NCBI GenBank assembly: GCA_947584775.1 | Contig: CANPWT010000010.1 | Coordinates: 1-23,228 of the forward strand | DNA: 23,228 nt | Direction of reading: 5' to 3' | From: an uncultured Clostridia bacterium | GTDB lineage: Bacteria > Bacillota > Clostridia > Christensenellales > UBA1242 | Shown: piece after piece, positions 21,540 through 23,228 of the stretch | Layout: each line of letters opens with the position of its first letter | Position numbering within the stretch: position 1 is the first letter of the stretch | Made by a program: the position numbers and the translations under genes | Notes under the pieces: generated by a model | The model's database searches: none | Told to the model about the DNA's origin: nothing | Seen by the model: only the letters and a program-made list of their open reading frames with translations

Positions 21540-21596
21540 TATGGTTATATGCAACCATATACAATATAACACAATTTATGGCTACATGCAACCATA
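21540..21596. promoter_or_regulatory. Two palindromic operators over the SLOG gene promoter
   Basis: Operator 1 (21540-21559) is TATGGTT-ATATGC-AACCATA. Operator 2 (21577-21596) is TATGGCT-ACATGC-AACCATA. Their starts are 37 bp apart. A minus-strand promoter reads TTGCAT (21586-21591), 17 nt, TATATT (21563-21568). Operator 2 therefore covers the -35 and operator 1 covers the expected start point. The divergent HTH protein is the likely ligand; that is inferred. Confidence 0.7.
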
Positions 21597-21615
21597 AATT
21601 AAAAAATTCTTTTAG

Positions 21616-21640
21616 TAAAATATAGTTATAAATAACTATA
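21616..21640 (+). promoter_or_regulatory. Promoter -10 and palindrome before the HTH gene
   Basis: A -10-like TAAAAT (21616-21621) is followed by the palindrome TATAGTTAT-AA-ATAACTATA (21621-21640). The sequence differs from the two operators on the SLOG side. It may be an autoregulatory site, although AT-rich palindromes also arise by chance. Confidence 0.4.
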
Positions 21641-21650
21641 AGGAATTTTT

Positions 21651-21896
21651 ATGAATAACACAGTTAATAGGGCAGTTGCTTTGAGAATAAGTCAGTTGCT
21701 AAGAGAAAAGAAGATAACACAATATAGATTGGCAATGAATAGCGGAATTACGCATTCCACATTAAAAAATATTATGCATGAAACGATAAAGGACAATTTG
21801 CTGTCCACGGTTATTTTAATAGCGTCAGGCTTTAGCATGACGGCAAGCGAATTTCTAGATAGCCCGCTATTTTTTGAAGAAAATCTTGATATTTAA
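21651..21896 (+). CDS. Small XRE/Cro-type HTH transcriptional regulator
   Basis: This 81-aa protein consists almost wholly of a helix-turn-helix domain: VALRISQLLREKKITQYRL (about 9-27), AMNSGITHSTLKNIMHE with the recognition helix at about 35-45, and a final helix region with STVILIASGFSMTASEFLD. AAGGA lies 6 nt before the ATG. It is divergent from the SLOG-like gene and followed by its own terminator. The most economical role is repressor of that gene and perhaps of itself, through the palindromes in the 120-bp spacer. No ligand domain is present. Confidence 0.85.
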   Translation: MNNTVNRAVALRISQLLREKKITQYRLAMNSGITHSTLKNIMHETIKDNLLSTVILIASGFSMTASEFLDSPLFFEENLDI

Positions 21897-21906
21897 TTTA
21901 TTTAAT

Positions 21907-21932
21907 AAATCCTAATTTTAGGATTTTTTTTA
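21907..21932 (+). terminator. Terminator after the HTH regulator
   Basis: AAATCCTAA (21907-21915), TT, TTAGGATTT (21918-21926), then further T. Confidence 0.85.
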
Positions 21933-21963
21933 ATTCCCTTTTATATTTTGGCTGGGTTTTTCA

Positions 21964-21969
21964 TACAAT
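21964..21969 (+). promoter_or_regulatory. -10-like box directly before murG
   Basis: TACAAT ends 6 nt before the murG ATG at 21976, and no ribosome binding site is seen, so the transcript may be leaderless. No convincing -35 is present. Confidence 0.35.
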
Positions 21970-21975
21970 AAATAT

Positions 21976-23019
21976 ATGAGTAATATTGTTTTTACCGGGG
22001 GAGGGACGCTTGGCCATGTCATCCCAAATGTGTATTTAATAGAAGATTTACAAGCCAAAACCAACAAGCCAACAATCCATTACATAGGCTCGGCAGGCAT
22101 CGAAAAGGAAAGGGTAAAATCTATTTCAATTTACCACGAAATACCGGCGGTTAAACTTGTTAGGGGCAAAATTTTTACCAATTTTAAAATACCTTTTGTG
22201 TTAATTTCGTCAATAATTAAAAGCACAAAAATATTAAAAGAAATCAAGCCAGATGTTGTGTTTTCAAAGGGCGGATATGTGTCGCTGCCTGTTTGTATTG
22301 CCGCCAAAATGTTAAAAATTCCAATCATTGCGCACGAAAGTGATTATAGTTTTGGCCTTGCTAACAAAATTATTTTAAAATTGTGCAACACAATGTGTGT
22401 AAACTTTAAAAATTTGCAATCTAAAAACAACAAAATTGTCTACACCGGCCCAATTTTTAGTTCGTCCTTTGAAAAGGGTGCAAATACCAATTTAAACATA
22501 AATTTAGATAAATCTAAACCCACATTGCTGGTTGTGGGCGGGTCGCTGGGCTCGGTTAAATTGAACGAAATGATTTTTGCCGTCCTGCGCGAACTCTTGC
22601 ACGATTTTAACATAATTCACATAACGGGCAAGGGCAACAAAAAGCAAAATTCGTTTGAAAATTACACCGCTTTTGAACTTACAAACGATATGTCAACCTT
22701 ATATAATCTGGCCGATTTCGTTCTGGGTAGAAGCGGGGCGGGAGTGACCGCGGAGTGCTATTTTAAGCGCCTGCCTATGCTGCTTGTTCCGCTTGAAAAC
22801 AAAGCCAGCCGGGGCGACCAAGTTTTAAACGCTAATTATTATAAATCGCTTGGGGTGGCGGATGTTTTAAAGGAAGAAGAACTTACTCCAACCAAATTAA
22901 AAACAAAAATACAAACCTTTTACTCCAACATAAAAACTTACCAAACGGCATACAAAACACAAAACCCCACAAACGGCAAAGATAAAATCCTAAACCTAAT
23001 TTTAAAGTATATTAAGTAA
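21976..23019 (+). CDS. murG: MurG glycosyltransferase (lipid II synthesis)
   Basis: This GT28-family enzyme of 347 aa transfers GlcNAc from UDP-GlcNAc to lipid I at the inner face of the membrane, forming lipid II. The N-terminal loop GGGTLGHVIPN (8-18) corresponds to the family GGGTAGH-x-x-P, with Leu for Ala. VVFSKGGYVSLPV (about 94-106) and the acceptor-side AHESD are also family signatures. In the C-terminal domain, VVGGSLGS (about 186-193), GRSGAGVTAECYFKRLPMLLVPL (about 250-272) and DQVLNANYY form the UDP-sugar site. It is outside the usual dcw cell-division cluster, so it may be the only or a second murG. No SD is seen, and a -10-like TACAAT ends 6 nt before the ATG. Confidence 0.93.
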   Translation: MSNIVFTGGGTLGHVIPNVYLIEDLQAKTNKPTIHYIGSAGIEKERVKSISIYHEIPAVKLVRGKIFTNFKIPFVLISSIIKSTKILKEIKPDVVFSKGGYVSLPVCIAAKMLKIPIIAHESDYSFGLANKIILKLCNTMCVNFKNLQSKNNKIVYTGPIFSSSFEKGANTNLNINLDKSKPTLLVVGGSLGSVKLNEMIFAVLRELLHDFNIIHITGKGNKKQNSFENYTAFELTNDMSTLYNLADFVLGRSGAGVTAECYFKRLPMLLVPLENKASRGDQVLNANYYKSLGVADVLKEEELTPTKLKTKIQTFYSNIKTYQTAYKTQNPTNGKDKILNLILKYIK

Positions 23020-23228
23020 AAAAGCACTCTTTCTATGAGAGCAACACCTATGTTCCCCTCATTACTCTTATTCCTATAAGGACTGTTTAGAGAGATTTAT
23101 TATGTCATAGATTGCGTTTTTGCTAATTTTTGTTTTTACAAGCAAAAAATTCATCTTTCTAATATAACAAACCTTTTTTATTATATATTTTTTCTAACAA
23201 ACTAATTTTATGGGGTAGGAGTCATGAG
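23020..23228. other. AT-rich end of window, no gene recognised
   Basis: No convincing terminator follows murG. A weak inverted repeat TTTTTGCT/AGCAAAAA lies near 23116-23148. A minus-strand stub of 26 codons (MNFLLVKTKISKNA, then IYDIINLSKQSL, from about 23153 down to 23073) has no ribosome site and no recognised family. Confidence 0.3.

Noticed and set aside
23073..23153. Minus-strand 26-codon ORF as a transposase remnant
   Set aside because: It is too short, has no ribosome site and no motif that can be tied to a transposase family.

Overview
The window looks like chromosome of a low-GC, endospore-forming member of the Bacillota, most likely a Clostridia-type lineage. It carries the sporulation genes spoIIGA, sigE and sigG, a PdaB-type deacetylase and a tandem-OB SSB-like protein. 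Shine-Dalgarno sites of the GGAGG/GAGGTG type match the anti-SD in the 16S tail. No genus can be named from sequence alone.

Layout. (1) 1-197 is the 3' end of a 16S rRNA gene. It is followed by a short hairpin-rich trailer and its own intrinsic terminator, with no 23S, 5S or spacer tRNA, so the 16S looks unlinked. (2) 376-850 is very AT-rich and holds a degenerate tandem repeat of about 84 bp. (3) 927-1995 holds two tandem diverged paralogues of unknown function. (4) 2023-4513 is the sporulation sigma block: spoIIGA-sigE on the minus strand and sigG diverging on the plus strand. (5) 4729-6134 holds the PdaB-like deacetylase and the SSB-like gene. (6) 6328-6864 encodes a sigma-region-4-like regulator whose promoter contains a perfect Spo0A-box match. 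A secreted SH3-like protein lies on the opposite strand.

(7) 7741-16432 is a compact phage-derived block: large terminase, a small conserved-looking protein, a zinc-ribbon-like protein, portal, scaffold, major capsid, a 104-aa protein, a 186-aa protein, a 473-aa beta-propeller-like protein and a phiLC3-type holin with a long acidic tail. The order and sizes resemble the head and neck module of P22-like podoviruses. No tail, endolysin, integrase, repressor or replication gene is visible. This is the best candidate here for an undescribed system: a tail-less, apparently intact head/packaging/holin island, either a decayed prophage, a satellite or a domesticated particle.

(8) 16526-16600 is tRNA-Gln with promoter and terminator. 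(9) 16710-20275 encodes a heterodimeric ABC exporter with one degenerate ATPase site. (10) 20375-21896 is an accessory patch: a truncated BRO-N gene, a duplicated tRNA-Lys 3' end, an intact tRNA-Lys(CTT), a broken XRE regulator, and a SLOG-family gene divergent from a small HTH regulator across paired palindromic operators. (11) 21976-23019 is an isolated murG, followed by about 200 bp in which no gene is recognised.

All family assignments come from reading motifs in the translations; no database search was possible.
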